A stretch of 64,000 nt of DNA from Microbacterium sp. YJN-G (GCF_015040615.1 NZ_CP060402.1:1240001-1304000), one strand, 5' to 3'; positions 1-8,875 are shown, numbered from the stretch's first letter. Translations and numbers: made by a program. The notes: generated by a model from the sequence alone, not told the origin.

Positions 1-86
1 CCGAGCACGATGGTGAGGAACACCACCGCCGCGCCCGCGACTGCGAGGGCCATGCGGCGCCGTCGGGTCGGCGGATGCAAAGTCAT
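1..86 (-). CDS. 5' end of an exported or membrane protein (partial)
   Basis: Only the first 28 codons are inside the window; the gene continues to the left. The product starts MTLHPPTRRRRMALAVAG and goes on with an alanine/valine/leucine-rich stretch, so a run of arginines precedes a hydrophobic segment, as in a signal peptide or N-terminal anchor. A TACTCT box on the same strand lies 7 bases before the ATG, suggesting a separate, leaderless transcript. A terminator-like stem-loop separates it from the sugar-transport operon. A sugar hydrolase would fit the neighbourhood, but nothing visible identifies the function. Confidence 0.5.
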   Translation of the reverse strand, partial: MTLHPPTRRRRMALAVAGAAVVFLTIVL

Positions 87-92
87 GGGACG

Positions 93-98
93 AGAGTA
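93..98 (-). promoter_or_regulatory. -10 box of a leaderless promoter for the partial gene at 1-86
   Basis: The minus strand reads TACTCT with its last T 7 bases from the ATG at 86, the same geometry as many other genes in this window. No clear -35 is visible. Confidence 0.45.
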
Positions 99-148
99 GG
101 CGAAGTCATCGCGGATGCGAATTCCGATCGTGTCACGATGCGCGAACA

Positions 149-187
149 CGATCGCCCCTCCGCCGCGTGGGCGGGGAGGGGCGATCG
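149..187 (-). terminator. Terminator of the NgcEFG-type transport operon
   Basis: An inverted repeat pairs CGATCGCCCCTC with GAGGGGCGATCG, and inner CGCC/GGCG bases extend it with a two-base bulge. It lies just after the stop codon of the last permease gene. No U tract follows, which is usual at this GC content. Confidence 0.6.
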
Positions 188-204
188 GGCGGGCATCACG
201 GAGG

Positions 205-1113
205 TTACTTCGAGGTGCCCTGCGCGACGGATCCCTGCAGCTGACGCTGGAACAGCACGTAGACGATCAGCACCGGGATGATCGTGATCATCACGGCGGC
301 GAACATCTGCCCGAAGTCCAGCGCGTAGCCCGCGGACGACGCATAGGACGCCATTCCCTGCGAGAGCACGTAGCTGTCCTTGTCGGTGTTCAGCGAGATC
401 GGCAGCAGGAACTGGTTCCACAGGCCCAGGAAGTTCATGATGGCCACCGCCGCCATGCCGGGCTTGGCCATCGGAAGCATCACCTGGAAGAAGGTGCGCC
501 ACTCGCTGGCACCGTCGACGTAGGCGGCCTCCTGGATCTCGTACGGCAGCGACTTGAAGAACGAGAACAGGAAGAACACGGTGAACGGCAGGGCGAACGC
601 CACGTACGTGATGATCAGACCGGTCAGGGTGTTCAGCAGGCCCATGTTCTGCAGGATGAAGAACAGGGGCACGATGGCGAGGAAGATCGGGAACGTGAGC
701 CCCGCCAGCATCAGGTAGTAGATGAGCCGGCTGCCGGGCAGCGAGAACCGCGCCAGCACGTAGGCGCACATGGCGCCGAGCATCATGACCAGCACCAGCG
801 AGACGCCCACCACGATGACCGTGTTCAGGAACATCAGGCCGAAGGAGTTGTCCACCCACGCGCTGATGTAGTTGTCGAAGTTCCACTCAGCCGGCAGGCC
901 GAACGGTGAGGCGAAGATCTCGGTCGTCGACTTGAACGACCCGATCAGCGTCCACACCATCGGCAGGATCACGACGATCGACCAGAGCGCCATGACCACG
1001 TGCGAGACGCCGCCGACGACCTTGTCGCCAGTGGTCGACTTCACCGTACGGGTGGGCGTCGGCGTCTTCGAGGTGCGGTCGATCGTGACCGCGGCGCGCG
1101 TCTGCGTGCTCAT
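205..1113 (-). CDS. ngcG: Carbohydrate ABC transporter permease, MalG type (NgcG-like)
   Basis: This is the second inner-membrane permease of a binding-protein-dependent sugar importer. The 302-residue product has about six hydrophobic segments (roughly 36-58, 96-120, 131-155, 164-185, 222-241, 270-290). The cytoplasmic EAA loop that docks the ATPase starts near residue 195 (EAAYVDGASEWRTFF). Its ATG overlaps the stop codon of the upstream permease by four bases, so the two are translationally coupled. No ATPase gene is present, so a shared MsiK-like ATPase elsewhere is expected. The N-acetylglucosamine/diacetylchitobiose assignment is inferred from the binding protein. Confidence 0.88.
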   Translation of the reverse strand: MSTQTRAAVTIDRTSKTPTPTRTVKSTTGDKVVGGVSHVVMALWSIVVILPMVWTLIGSFKSTTEIFASPFGLPAEWNFDNYISAWVDNSFGLMFLNTVIVVGVSLVLVMMLGAMCAYVLARFSLPGSRLIYYLMLAGLTFPIFLAIVPLFFILQNMGLLNTLTGLIITYVAFALPFTVFFLFSFFKSLPYEIQEAAYVDGASEWRTFFQVMLPMAKPGMAAVAIMNFLGLWNQFLLPISLNTDKDSYVLSQGMASYASSAGYALDFGQMFAAVMITIIPVLIVYVLFQRQLQGSVAQGTSK

Positions 1114-2132
1114 GCGCGTACTCCTTCATCCTTGCCGCCGATCAGGCGGAACGCGCCGATGACGAGAGCGGCGAACAGCAGGGTGACGACCGCGAGGATC
1201 ACGCCCATCGCGGTGGCCAGGCCGAACTGACCTTTCTCGAACGCGGTGCGGAACAGGTACTGGCTCATCACCAGGGTGCTGTTGCCCGGTCCGCCGGTGG
1301 AGTTCAGGCCGGCCATGTAGACGAAGGCGTCGAGGGCGAGGATGCCCAGGTAGATGTACGCGGTCTGCACGTTGTCGCGGATCTGCGGCAGCAGGATCGA
1401 GATCACGGTGCGGAATCGTCCTGCGCCGTCGATGCGGGCGGCTTCGAGCGTCTCGGCGGGGATCCCCTTGATCGCGGCGATGAACAGGATCATGTAGAAC
1501 CCGACCATGCTCCACACGATCACGAAGATCGTCGCGCCCATGGCGGTGCGCTCGTCGCCCAGCCACGCGGGCAGGTCGGTGACGCCGAACAGGGCCAGGA
1601 TGCCGTTGAGCAGGCCGCCTGAGGGGGTGTAGATCATGTTCCACAGGATCGCGATGACGATCGCGGGGATCACGTAGGGGAAGAAGGAGACGACGCGGTA
1701 GAAGCTCGACCCCTTCAGACCTCGCACCTGACCGTGGCTCGGGCCGCCGACGGTGATCATGCTGGCGAAGATCAGCGCGATCACGATGGTGATCAGCGGC
1801 ACGACGATCGCGAGGACGATGTTGTTGCGCATCGCCAGGAGGAAGGTGGAGTCCTGGAACAGCCGGACGTAGTTGTCGAAGCCGACGAAGTCCATCGTCG
1901 CGGAGAAACCGGTCCAGTTCGTCATGCCGTAGTACAGGGCCTGCAGGAACGGCGAGATCACGAAGATCAGGAAGATCGCCAGGGGCAGGCCCAGGAACAC
2001 GACGAGGAACGAGACGAAGTCGAAGGTCAGCCGGCGCCGCCCGAGGCGGGACGGCTTGCGCCGTCCCGCCTGGGCTGCGGTGACCGCGGCCGTCTCAAGC
2101 CCCGGTCCACCGCTGACGGTGGAGTAGCTCAC
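1110..2132 (-). CDS. ngcF: Carbohydrate ABC transporter permease, MalF type (NgcF-like)
   Basis: This is the first permease of the same importer, 340 residues, with a basic cytoplasmic N-terminus (about residues 20-34) and about six transmembrane segments from residue 38 on. The EAA motif (EAARIDGAGRFRTVIS) starts at about residue 230 and contacts the ATPase. Start and stop codons overlap both neighbours in ATGA fashion, which marks a tight ngcE-F-G operon. MalF-type permeases pair with MalG-type partners to form the translocation pore. Confidence 0.88.
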   Translation of the reverse strand: MSYSTVSGGPGLETAAVTAAQAGRRKPSRLGRRRLTFDFVSFLVVFLGLPLAIFLIFVISPFLQALYYGMTNWTGFSATMDFVGFDNYVRLFQDSTFLLAMRNNIVLAIVVPLITIVIALIFASMITVGGPSHGQVRGLKGSSFYRVVSFFPYVIPAIVIAILWNMIYTPSGGLLNGILALFGVTDLPAWLGDERTAMGATIFVIVWSMVGFYMILFIAAIKGIPAETLEAARIDGAGRFRTVISILLPQIRDNVQTAYIYLGILALDAFVYMAGLNSTGGPGNSTLVMSQYLFRTAFEKGQFGLATAMGVILAVVTLLFAALVIGAFRLIGGKDEGVRA

Positions 2133-3547
2133 TTGATCTCGATCTTCTCGATGGAGCTGTCGTTGCGGATCTTGTCGGTGAGGTCCTGCAGCTGCTTGGT
2201 GATCTCGGCGACCGTCATCTTGCCGTCGAGGAACGAGTTCCAGATCGGCAGCTGGTCGGAGTTCATGCCGTACAGGTTGAAGGACTTGATCGTGAAGACG
2301 TTCTCACCGGCCGCCGCGAGCATCTCGGACTGCGAGACGAGAGCGGTCGAGCCGAAGCCGTCGGCGGGGACGGTGCCCTTGACGATGGTCGGCGCGAGCT
2401 TCGACTTGGCGAACGCGGTGGCGGACTCCTTCGACAGCATCGTGCGCAGCAGCTCCTTGCCGCCGGCGACGTTCTTCGCCTTCGAGGGGACGATGAACGG
2501 CTCGCCCGCCTCGGCGCGCATGGTGCCCGCCGGGGTGCTCTGGTTGCCGTCCAGGGGAAGCTCGGCGATGCCCTTCATCTTGAAGTTCTCGGCCGTGGTC
2601 TTCTTCATCTCGTTCTCGATCCACGAGCCCGAGGGGTACAGCAGCGCCTCCTGGTCGAGGCTCCACTGCGCCTGGGCCTGCGTGAACTGCGTGCCCGCGC
2701 CGCCCGGCTTGACGTAGCCGGACTGGATCAGCTCGTGCAGGACGGTGAGGATGCCCTGCAGCGCCGGGTGCGACCAGCAGCCCTCTTCGAGGTTCTCCAG
2801 CGGGATGCGCACGTCGTCGCCGGCCTGGATGACCGCGGAGTCCACGACCATGGTCTGGTAGTAGGTCGCCGCCTCCTTGCCCCAGAGGAAGAGGTACTTG
2901 CCCTGCTCCTTCGCCGCGGCACCGAGCGTCTTGAGGTCCTGCCACGAGGTGGGCACCTCCCAGCCGTTCGCCTCGAACAGGCTGGAGGAGTACCAGATGC
3001 CGTACACGGTCATCACGTAGTTCAGTGCCACGAAGCGGCCGTCGAACGTGCCGGGCGCCTCGACGCCGCCGAAGAGCGTGTCGCGGATCTTCTCGCCCTC
3101 GAGGTTGTCCGAGTCGAGCACGTCGTCGAGCTCCTCGAGCTGCTCGAGGATGGTGCTCCAGCCGATCGAGTTGGCACCCGAGTTGTCGATGAGGTCCGGC
3201 GGGTTGCCGCCGACGAAGCGCGGCTGCAGCTCCTGCGCGATCTTCGTCGAGGACGACACCTTCACGGAGACGCCGCCGAGCTTGTCGTTGCCCTCCATGA
3301 TCTTGGCCGAGTTCTCGACGTAGTCGATGCCGTAACCGCCGTCGAAGATGACCGCGTCGACCTTCGAGTTCGCCGCGACGCCGAACGGGTTGTCGGCGGT
3401 GACCTCGCCGGCCGGGGTGTCATTGCCACCCCCGCCGCCGGGGGCGGCGCAGGATGCGAGGCTCATGCCGAACGGCAGCAGCAGCGCCGCCGTCGCGGCA
3501 CCGCGCAGCAGGTTGCGGCGACTGATGGATGCTTCGTTGAGGTCCAT
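2129..3547 (-). CDS. ngcE: Sugar-binding lipoprotein of an ABC importer (NgcE-like)
   Basis: This is the extracytoplasmic binding protein of the importer, likely for N-acetylglucosamine or diacetylchitobiose. It is 472 residues from the chosen start. The N-terminus has a twin-arginine motif (SRRNLL, residues 9-14), a hydrophobic stretch and a lipobox LASC with the lipid-modified cysteine at 33, followed by a glycine linker. The segment after the linker (NPFGVAA ... VIFDGGYG) resembles NgcE proteins as I remember them. The ATG at 3547 is chosen because GGAAGG sits 7 bases upstream; an ATG at 3553 is too close to it. Family membership is firm; the exact substrate is inferred. Confidence 0.82.
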   Translation of the reverse strand: MDLNEASISRRNLLRGAATAALLLPFGMSLASCAAPGGGGGNDTPAGEVTADNPFGVAANSKVDAVIFDGGYGIDYVENSAKIMEGNDKLGGVSVKVSSSTKIAQELQPRFVGGNPPDLIDNSGANSIGWSTILEQLEELDDVLDSDNLEGEKIRDTLFGGVEAPGTFDGRFVALNYVMTVYGIWYSSSLFEANGWEVPTSWQDLKTLGAAAKEQGKYLFLWGKEAATYYQTMVVDSAVIQAGDDVRIPLENLEEGCWSHPALQGILTVLHELIQSGYVKPGGAGTQFTQAQAQWSLDQEALLYPSGSWIENEMKKTTAENFKMKGIAELPLDGNQSTPAGTMRAEAGEPFIVPSKAKNVAGGKELLRTMLSKESATAFAKSKLAPTIVKGTVPADGFGSTALVSQSEMLAAAGENVFTIKSFNLYGMNSDQLPIWNSFLDGKMTVAEITKQLQDLTDKIRNDSSIEKIEIK

Positions 3548-3602
3548 CTTCATACCTTCCGTAGTGATTGTTGATCGGTGTGTTGGGTTGTCGGGCCTCG
3601 GC

Positions 3603-3626
3603 GAGCTCAGGGTCCCAGGTGAGCTC
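3603..3626 (-). other. Intercistronic stem-loop between the SIS gene and ngcE
   Basis: GAGCTCA (3603-3609) and TGAGCTC (3620-3626) form a perfect 7-bp stem with a 10-base loop in the 85-base gap before ngcE. Such structures can stabilise the downstream mRNA or partly end transcription so that the binding protein outnumbers its permeases. The role is inferred. Confidence 0.4.
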
Positions 3627-3632
3627 GGAGGA

Positions 3633-4385
3633 TCAAGCTCCCCGTCGGATGCGGCCCGCGTAACGGTCCTCAAGGACGGAGTTGTGGTCATCGCCGCCGG
3701 GGATGTTGGCGGAGATGTACATCGGGGGAGTGTCGCCGCGATCGGCGATCGTGCGCGCGACGCCGAGCGTCAGCAGCTGCGCGATGAAGGCGGCGGTGAT
3801 CGACGAGATCGCGCCGGCGGCGATGCCGTCGCCGATCTCGAGCGTCGCGTCGCCGTAGGGGGCGAGGTTGTCGATCACGACGTCGGCGACCTCGCTGAGG
3901 CGCTTGCCGCTGGGGTGCTTGGGCTGCACGCGCGTCGTGTGCTCGAGGCTGGTGACGGCGATGACCTTGTGACCGCGCTCTTGCGCCCACAGTGCCGTGC
4001 CGACGATCGAGCCGTTCACGCCCGAGTTCGAGGCGATGAGGAAGACGTCGCCTTCGCCGACCGGGACGGTCGCCATCAGCTCGTCGACCACCCACGGCTC
4101 GCGCTCCAGTGAACCGGTGAGCACGTCGAGTTCGCGCTCGCCGTGCAGGACGATGTCGCGCAGTGCGAACTTGTTGGTGGGGATGAGTCCCCCGGCACGG
4201 CCGGCGATCTCCATGGCGAAGGCCTCGGAGTGGCCGGTGCCGAACGCCTGGATGACCCCGCCCGCGTCGAGCGCGTCGACCATCAGTGCGACCGCGGCAT
4301 CGAGCGCACCGGACTCGGCGTCGGCGGCGAGACGCTCGAGGCGCCTGCTGGCCTCGCGCAGCAGGTCGGTCGGGGTGGCGGTCAT
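3633..4385 (-). CDS. SIS-domain sugar-phosphate protein (UPF0309-like)
   Basis: The 250-residue product is a single SIS fold, with a phosphosugar-binding loop near residues 49-67 (GTGHSEAFAMEIAGRAGG) and a second SIS signature around ASNSGVNGS. It resembles the stand-alone SIS proteins found with amino-sugar transporters and is not a MurQ etherase by its motifs. Its start overlaps the end of the MurR-like gene (ATGA), so it sits between regulator and importer. A role in isomerising, deaminating or etherase-cleaving an imported amino-sugar phosphate is plausible, but the reaction is not determined. Confidence 0.72.
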   Translation of the reverse strand: MTATPTDLLREASRRLERLAADAESGALDAAVALMVDALDAGGVIQAFGTGHSEAFAMEIAGRAGGLIPTNKFALRDIVLHGERELDVLTGSLEREPWVVDELMATVPVGEGDVFLIASNSGVNGSIVGTALWAQERGHKVIAVTSLEHTTRVQPKHPSGKRLSEVADVVIDNLAPYGDATLEIGDGIAAGAISSITAAFIAQLLTLGVARTIADRGDTPPMYISANIPGGDDHNSVLEDRYAGRIRRGA

Positions 4386-5323
4386 CGGTTCTCCTCTGCG
4401 ACGGCGACGGGCTTCGGGGCGGGAGCGCGAGGCGGCCGGCGGTGGCCGGAGACAGCCATGGCGCTGGCGGCGAGGTGCGTGGAGGCCTCGCCGAACATCC
4501 GCTGCGCGACGAGCAGGTAGAGCAGGTCGAGCACGAGCAGCTGCGAGTGCTTGACCGAGAGGTCATCCGGTCGCAGGTAGTGCGAGGGCTCGGCGGTGGC
4601 GAGCGAGACATCCGCGAGGCCCGCCAGCCACGAGTCGACGTCGTGGGTGATGGCGACGGTGAACGCGCCGGCCGCACCCGCCTGAGAGAGCATCTGCACG
4701 GTCTCGTCGGTGCGGCCGGTGCTCGAGATCCCGATGGCGACGGATGACGTGTTCTGCATCACCGCACTGGTGAGACCGTCGTGCACGTCGGACCACGCGT
4801 GTGCGCTCACGCCGATGCGGTACAGCCGGCCCTGGAACTCGCGCGCGATGACACCGCTGCCTCCGACGCCGTAGATGTCGACGTGCTTGGCGGCGGCGAT
4901 GGCGTTGGCGACCTGCATCACGCTGTCGAGGTCGAGGCGGGCCGCCGTGCTCTCCAGGCTCTCCACATGCAGGGCCACGAGGGTCTGCAGCACCTTGCCG
5001 GGGGCGTCGTCGACGCCGAACTCCTCGCCGATGTCGGCCTGCCAGCTCTCATCGGCGTCGCCGCGGCCGATCTCGCTCGCGACGCCGACGCGGAACTGCG
5101 TGTAGCCGTCGAAGCCGAGTGCGCGGCAGAAGCGTGTGACGGTGGCGGGGGAGGTGCCGGCGCGCTCGGCGAGCTCGGTGATGGTCAGCTCGACCGGAGC
5201 GGCGGGGTGCACCGTGACGACGTCGGCGATCCTGCTCATCGCCGCAGGCATGGTGTGACGACCGGCCGCGATGCGGCGCGCGATCGTCATTCCGTTGCCG
5301 AACTGTCTGGTCCGTGGCACCAT
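4382..5323 (-). CDS. MurR/RpiR-family transcriptional regulator
   Basis: The 313-residue product has an N-terminal RpiR-type helix-turn-helix (ELAERAGTSPATVTRFCRAL) and a C-terminal SIS domain that would sense a sugar phosphate (GVGGSG and GISSTGRTDE loops). It is the first gene of the operon that also encodes the SIS protein and the NgcEFG-type importer, and it diverges from a sugar kinase. The start is chosen at ATG 5323, after AGGAGG. The next codon is GTG (5320), which has the better spacing (5 bases) from that ribosome-binding site and may be the true start. It probably represses both directions and is relieved by a phosphorylated amino sugar. Confidence 0.87.
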   Translation of the reverse strand: MVPRTRQFGNGMTIARRIAAGRHTMPAAMSRIADVVTVHPAAPVELTITELAERAGTSPATVTRFCRALGFDGYTQFRVGVASEIGRGDADESWQADIGEEFGVDDAPGKVLQTLVALHVESLESTAARLDLDSVMQVANAIAAAKHVDIYGVGGSGVIAREFQGRLYRIGVSAHAWSDVHDGLTSAVMQNTSSVAIGISSTGRTDETVQMLSQAGAAGAFTVAITHDVDSWLAGLADVSLATAEPSHYLRPDDLSVKHSQLLVLDLLYLLVAQRMFGEASTHLAASAMAVSGHRRPPRAPAPKPVAVAEENR

Positions 5324-5345
5324 TGCCTCCTGAATTCCCACCCGG

Positions 5346-5388
5346 GTTTTCGTCGTTGTGATGAAAACTATTCTCATGCGACGAAAAC
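5346..5388. promoter_or_regulatory. Operator-like inverted repeat between regulator and kinase
   Basis: GTTTTCGTCG (5346-5355) and CGACGAAAAC (5379-5388) are a perfect 10-bp inverted repeat. Inside it lie a weaker inverted pair, ATGAAAA (5361-5367) and TTCTCAT (5371-5377). The element covers the -10 regions of both divergent promoters, the expected place for the MurR-type repressor. Confidence 0.65.
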
Positions 5389-5393
5389 GTCAA
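5365..5393 (-). promoter_or_regulatory. Promoter of the murR-SIS-ngcEFG operon
   Basis: On the minus strand TTGACG (plus 5388-5393) is followed, after exactly 17 bases, by TAGTTT (plus 5365-5370). This is one of the best -35/-10 pairs in the window. The right half of the inverted repeat covers the -35 spacer. Confidence 0.65.
5369..5374 (+). promoter_or_regulatory. Possible -10 box for the sugar kinase gene
   Basis: TATTCT fits TANNNT and overlaps by two bases the -10 of the opposite promoter, so the two promoters would compete. The -35 candidate (TTTTCG at 5347-5352) is poor. Confidence 0.4.
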
Positions 5394-5410
5394 ATAGGAC
5401 AACATCACGA

Positions 5411-6394
5411 ATGAGTCACGAAGCGCTCCTGCTCGGAATCGACGCCGGCGGGACGTCCACCCGGGCGGTGCTCGCCGACCTGACCGGCCGGTGCCTCGGC
5501 TACGGCCGGGGCGGGCGTGGCAACCCGATCTCGGCCGGTCCCGACCGCGCCGCGGACGGGGTGCTGGATGCCATCGGCGTCGCCCTGTCCGGTACTGAGC
5601 ACTCCCTCTCCGACATCACGGTGATCGTCGCGGCGATGGCGGGGATGCGGGCCTCCGGCGGTGCCGACTGGCTGCTCGACAGACTCGTCGCGAACGGCTT
5701 CACCGGACGGCTCGTGTTCGAATCCGACCTGCTCGCGACCTACTTCAGCGGCGCGGCATCCGTCTCGGGATACGCACTGGTGTCGGGCACCGGTGCGTGC
5801 GTGATCCGGGTGCGGGACGGCCGGATCGATGACGTCGCCGACGGTCTGGGCTGGCTGCTCGGCGACCGGGGGAGCGGGTTCTGGATCGGCCGGGAGATCG
5901 CCCGCGCCGCCGTGCAGGACCTCGACGGCACCGGCCCCGCCACCGGTCTCACCGACCGGGTGCTCGCGCACTACGGACTGTCGCGCTCCGGCGCCCGCAT
6001 CGACGGCCGGCCGCGCGAGCTCGAGGAGCTCGTCGGGGCGCTGTACGCCCGCCCGCCGATCGAGCTCGCCGTCCTCGCCCCGTTTGCGTTCGAGGAGACG
6101 GATGCCGTCGCCGACGGCATCCTCTCCGCCGCCGGAGTGCACCTCGCCGACAGTCTCAGCGCCGTGCTGGCGGGCCCGGGGCCCCTCGTGATCGGCGGCA
6201 GCGTGCTGTCGCGCACCGGACCGGTGCGCGACGCGTTCCTGACCAGGCTCGGTGACGCCGCAGCGGAACTCGACCTGCGCCCTGTCGGCGACGGGGCCGT
6301 GGGAGCTGCCGTACTGGCCATCCGGGCGGCCGGCGGCACCCCCGACGAGGCCGTGCATGCGCGCCTCACGGAGACGATCGCCGCCTTCCGCTGA
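5411..6394 (+). CDS. BadF/BadG-type ATPase, likely N-acetylglucosamine kinase
   Basis: The 327-residue product has the ASKHA-fold phosphate loop GIDAGGTSTRA (about residues 9-19), a second glycine-rich loop GTGACVIRV, and the GIGREIA-like region of BcrAD/BadF kinases. It is the only divergent gene of the module and would phosphorylate the amino sugar brought in by the NgcEFG-type importer. The phosphorylated product is then a likely ligand for the MurR-type regulator. The start ATG at 5411 follows AGGAC by 10 bases. N-acetylmuramate or another hexosamine is possible as substrate. Confidence 0.8.
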   Translation: MSHEALLLGIDAGGTSTRAVLADLTGRCLGYGRGGRGNPISAGPDRAADGVLDAIGVALSGTEHSLSDITVIVAAMAGMRASGGADWLLDRLVANGFTGRLVFESDLLATYFSGAASVSGYALVSGTGACVIRVRDGRIDDVADGLGWLLGDRGSGFWIGREIARAAVQDLDGTGPATGLTDRVLAHYGLSRSGARIDGRPRELEELVGALYARPPIELAVLAPFAFEETDAVADGILSAAGVHLADSLSAVLAGPGPLVIGGSVLSRTGPVRDAFLTRLGDAAAELDLRPVGDGAVGAAVLAIRAAGGTPDEAVHARLTETIAAFR

Positions 6395-6423
6395 CCGGCG
6401 CCGGAGCCGCGGGGCGCGGGCCG

Positions 6424-6429
6424 TAGACT
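6424..6429 (+). promoter_or_regulatory. -10 box of argS promoter
   Basis: TAGACT lies 10 bases before the ATG at 6439, so transcription would begin at or within a few bases of the start codon. No Shine-Dalgarno sequence fits in between. Confidence 0.5.
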
Positions 6430-6438
6430 TGAGGGTCT

Positions 6439-8106
6439 ATGAACCCTGAAACCCTCGCCGCAGCCGTCCTCGCCGTTCTGTCACCCATCGCGGCATCGCG
6501 GCGACCCGGTGAGGAGCTGGGGCTGACGGCATCCGATGTCGTGCTCGAGCGCCCGCGCAACCGGGACCACGGCGACTGGGCGTCGAACATCGCGATGCGC
6601 CTGGCGAAGCGGTTCGGAACGAACCCGCGCGAGCTCGCCCAGGAGATCGCCGACGGGCTGACGGCCGTCGAGGGGATCGCGGCCTCCGAGGTGGCAGGGC
6701 CCGGGTTCATCAACATCCGGCTGGATGCCGCGGCCGCGGGTGCCCTCGCGAAGACCATCGTCGATGCGGGAGCCGCCTACGGGACCAACGACTCGCAGGT
6801 CGGGGTCTCGGTGAACGTCGAGTTCGTCTCGGCGAACCCCACCGGCCCGCTGCACATCGCGCACACCCGCTGGGCGGCGCTCGGCGACTCGATCGTGCGG
6901 CTGCTGCTCGCCAGCGGCGCCAACGCCGTGCGCGAGTACTACATCAACGACGCCGGCGCGCAGATGGAGCGCTTCGGCCGCTCGGTGCTCGCCGCGGCCA
7001 AGGGCGAGCCGACCCCCGAGGACGGCTACCCGGGCGAGTACATCGCCGAGCTCGCGCAGCGCGTGCTCGCCGCACACCCCGGCCTGCTCTCGCTGCCCGA
7101 GGACGAGCAGCTCGTCGTGGCACGCGATCAGGCCTACGAGTACCAGCTCGCCGAGATCGTCCACTCCCTCGAGCGCTTCAACGTGCCCTTCGACGTGTGG
7201 TTCTCCGAGCGCACCCTGCACGCCGCATCCGAGGACGGCGGACCGAGTCTGATCGACCAGGCCGTCGACCGTCTGCGCGTGCAGGGACACGTGTTCGACG
7301 AGGAGGGCGCCGTCTGGGTGCGCACCACCGACTTCACGGACGACAAGGACCGCGTCATCCGCCGCTCCAACGGCGAGTACACCTACTTCGCCGCCGACGC
7401 CGCCTACTACCTGAACAAGGGTGACCGCGGGTTCCAGAACAAGATCTACCTGCTCGGCGCCGACCACCACGGCTACGTGAACCGGCTGAAGGCCGTGGCG
7501 GGGGCCGCGGGCGATGACCCCGAGACGAACATCCAGGTGCTGATCGGCCAGATGGTGTCGATCAACGGCGCCCGGCTGTCCAAGCGCGCGGGCAACATCA
7601 TCGAGATGGACGACCTGCTCGACTGGCTGGGGTCGGATGCGCTGCGGTACTCGCTGGAGCGCTCTCCGGCGGACTCGCCGCTGGACCTGGATCCCGAGCT
7701 GCTGCAGAAGCGCACCAACGACAACCCGGTCTTCTACGTGCAGTATGCGCACGCGCGCACCCACAACGTCGCCCGCAACGCCGCCGACTCGGCGGTGGAC
7801 CGCTCGGAGTTCGCGCCCGAGCTGCTCACGCACGAGACCGAGAGTGCGCTGCTGGGCGCCCTGCAGGAGTTCCCGCGCCTGGTCGCCTTCGCCGCCGAGG
7901 TGCGCGAACCGCACCGCATCGCCCGCTACCTGGAGGAGCTGGCCGGGCTCTACCACCGCTGGTACGACAACTGCCGGGTCATCCCCAAGGGCGACGACCC
8001 GATCGAGTCGGTGCACCGCACCCGCCTGTGGCTGAACGACGCCACCGGCCAGGTGCTGCGCAACGGTCTGGAGCTGCTGGGCGTGTCCGCACCCGAGCGG
8101 ATGTGA
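6439..8106 (+). CDS. argS: Arginyl-tRNA synthetase
   Basis: This cytoplasmic class I synthetase charges tRNA-Arg. The 555-residue product has the N-terminal Add-1 domain, the HIGH variant HIAH (about residues 139-142, in [11 protein letters not shown]), the KMSKS-like RLSKRAGN loop near residue 380, and a C-terminal DALR anticodon-binding domain with conserved SLE and YVQYAHAR segments. Length is normal. It opens the actinobacterial argS-lysA-hom-thrB-rho cluster, although a membrane protein and a repeat-bounded segment now separate argS from lysA. Confidence 0.98.
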   Translation: MNPETLAAAVLAVLSPIAASRRPGEELGLTASDVVLERPRNRDHGDWASNIAMRLAKRFGTNPRELAQEIADGLTAVEGIAASEVAGPGFINIRLDAAAAGALAKTIVDAGAAYGTNDSQVGVSVNVEFVSANPTGPLHIAHTRWAALGDSIVRLLLASGANAVREYYINDAGAQMERFGRSVLAAAKGEPTPEDGYPGEYIAELAQRVLAAHPGLLSLPEDEQLVVARDQAYEYQLAEIVHSLERFNVPFDVWFSERTLHAASEDGGPSLIDQAVDRLRVQGHVFDEEGAVWVRTTDFTDDKDRVIRRSNGEYTYFAADAAYYLNKGDRGFQNKIYLLGADHHGYVNRLKAVAGAAGDDPETNIQVLIGQMVSINGARLSKRAGNIIEMDDLLDWLGSDALRYSLERSPADSPLDLDPELLQKRTNDNPVFYVQYAHARTHNVARNAADSAVDRSEFAPELLTHETESALLGALQEFPRLVAFAAEVREPHRIARYLEELAGLYHRWYDNCRVIPKGDDPIESVHRTRLWLNDATGQVLRNGLELLGVSAPERM

Positions 8107-8107
8107 C

Positions 8108-8875
8108 ATGACGGGCGAGCCGATCGGGACGGCGAAGCGGCGGCGGGCGCGCTGGCCGTGGGTCCTCCTGATCGTCGTCGTGCTGCTGGCGGCGCTCGTC
8201 GTGGTGGCGGAGGCGGTCGCCCGCACGGTGGTTCCGTCCACCGTGCGATCGCTGGTCATCTCGGAGCTCGAGCTGCCGGCGGATCAGCAGCTCGACGTCG
8301 AGGCCCGCGGCATCCTTCTTCCGCAGCTGATCGGCGGCAGTCTCGATGAGCTGCGACTGTCGTCGGATGCCGTGACCATCGGCGGTATCACCGGCGCCGC
8401 GGATGTGACGGCGACGGGTGTGCCGCTGCGCGGCGGCGAGCTCGGATCGGCGACCGGCACGGTGGCGATCGGGCAGGGTCAGTTCGCCCGCCTGCTGGAG
8501 AACTCGCAGCTGCCGGGCGCCGAGCTCACGCTGGATGAGCCGAACGTGACGCTGCAGGGCAGCGTCCCGCTGTTCGCCCGTGACATCCCGTTCGGGTTCA
8601 CCTTCACACCGGGAGCGGACGGTGGTGACCTGCTGATCATGCCCGTCTCGGTCACGCTTGGCGGCAGTGAGATCGAGCTGAGCCGCCTGGCGACGCTGCT
8701 CGGTGAGGCGGGGAAGCGTCTGGCCGAACCGCAGCGCGTGTGTATCGCCGACCGGCTTCCGGCCGGGATCACCCTCACCGGTCTGCGCATCGAGGGCACC
8801 CGCGCGGTCGCCGACATCAGCGCCGACGGCCGCATCGCCGTCGACCCCGCCCTCCTAGACCCCGGCACCTGCTGA
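8108..8875 (+). CDS. LmeA-like DUF2993 membrane-anchored protein
   Basis: The 255-residue product has a basic N-terminus (KRRRARWPW) and one transmembrane segment at about 17-37. An extracytoplasmic beta-rich DUF2993 domain follows (ELELPADQQLDVEARG, LIGGSLDELRL). In mycobacteria the family member LmeA binds phospholipid and supports mannan chain elongation; a lipoglycan or envelope role here is inferred by family only. It starts one base after the argS stop codon and is probably cotranscribed with it. Confidence 0.75.
   Translation: MTGEPIGTAKRRRARWPWVLLIVVVLLAALVVVAEAVARTVVPSTVRSLVISELELPADQQLDVEARGILLPQLIGGSLDELRLSSDAVTIGGITGAADVTATGVPLRGGELGSATGTVAIGQGQFARLLENSQLPGAELTLDEPNVTLQGSVPLFARDIPFGFTFTPGADGGDLLIMPVSVTLGGSEIELSRLATLLGEAGKRLAEPQRVCIADRLPAGITLTGLRIEGTRAVADISADGRIAVDPALLDPGTC

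Noticed and set aside
3633..4385. SIS gene as murQ (MurNAc-6-phosphate etherase)
   Set aside because: The characteristic MurQ motifs are not visible; only the general SIS fold is shared.
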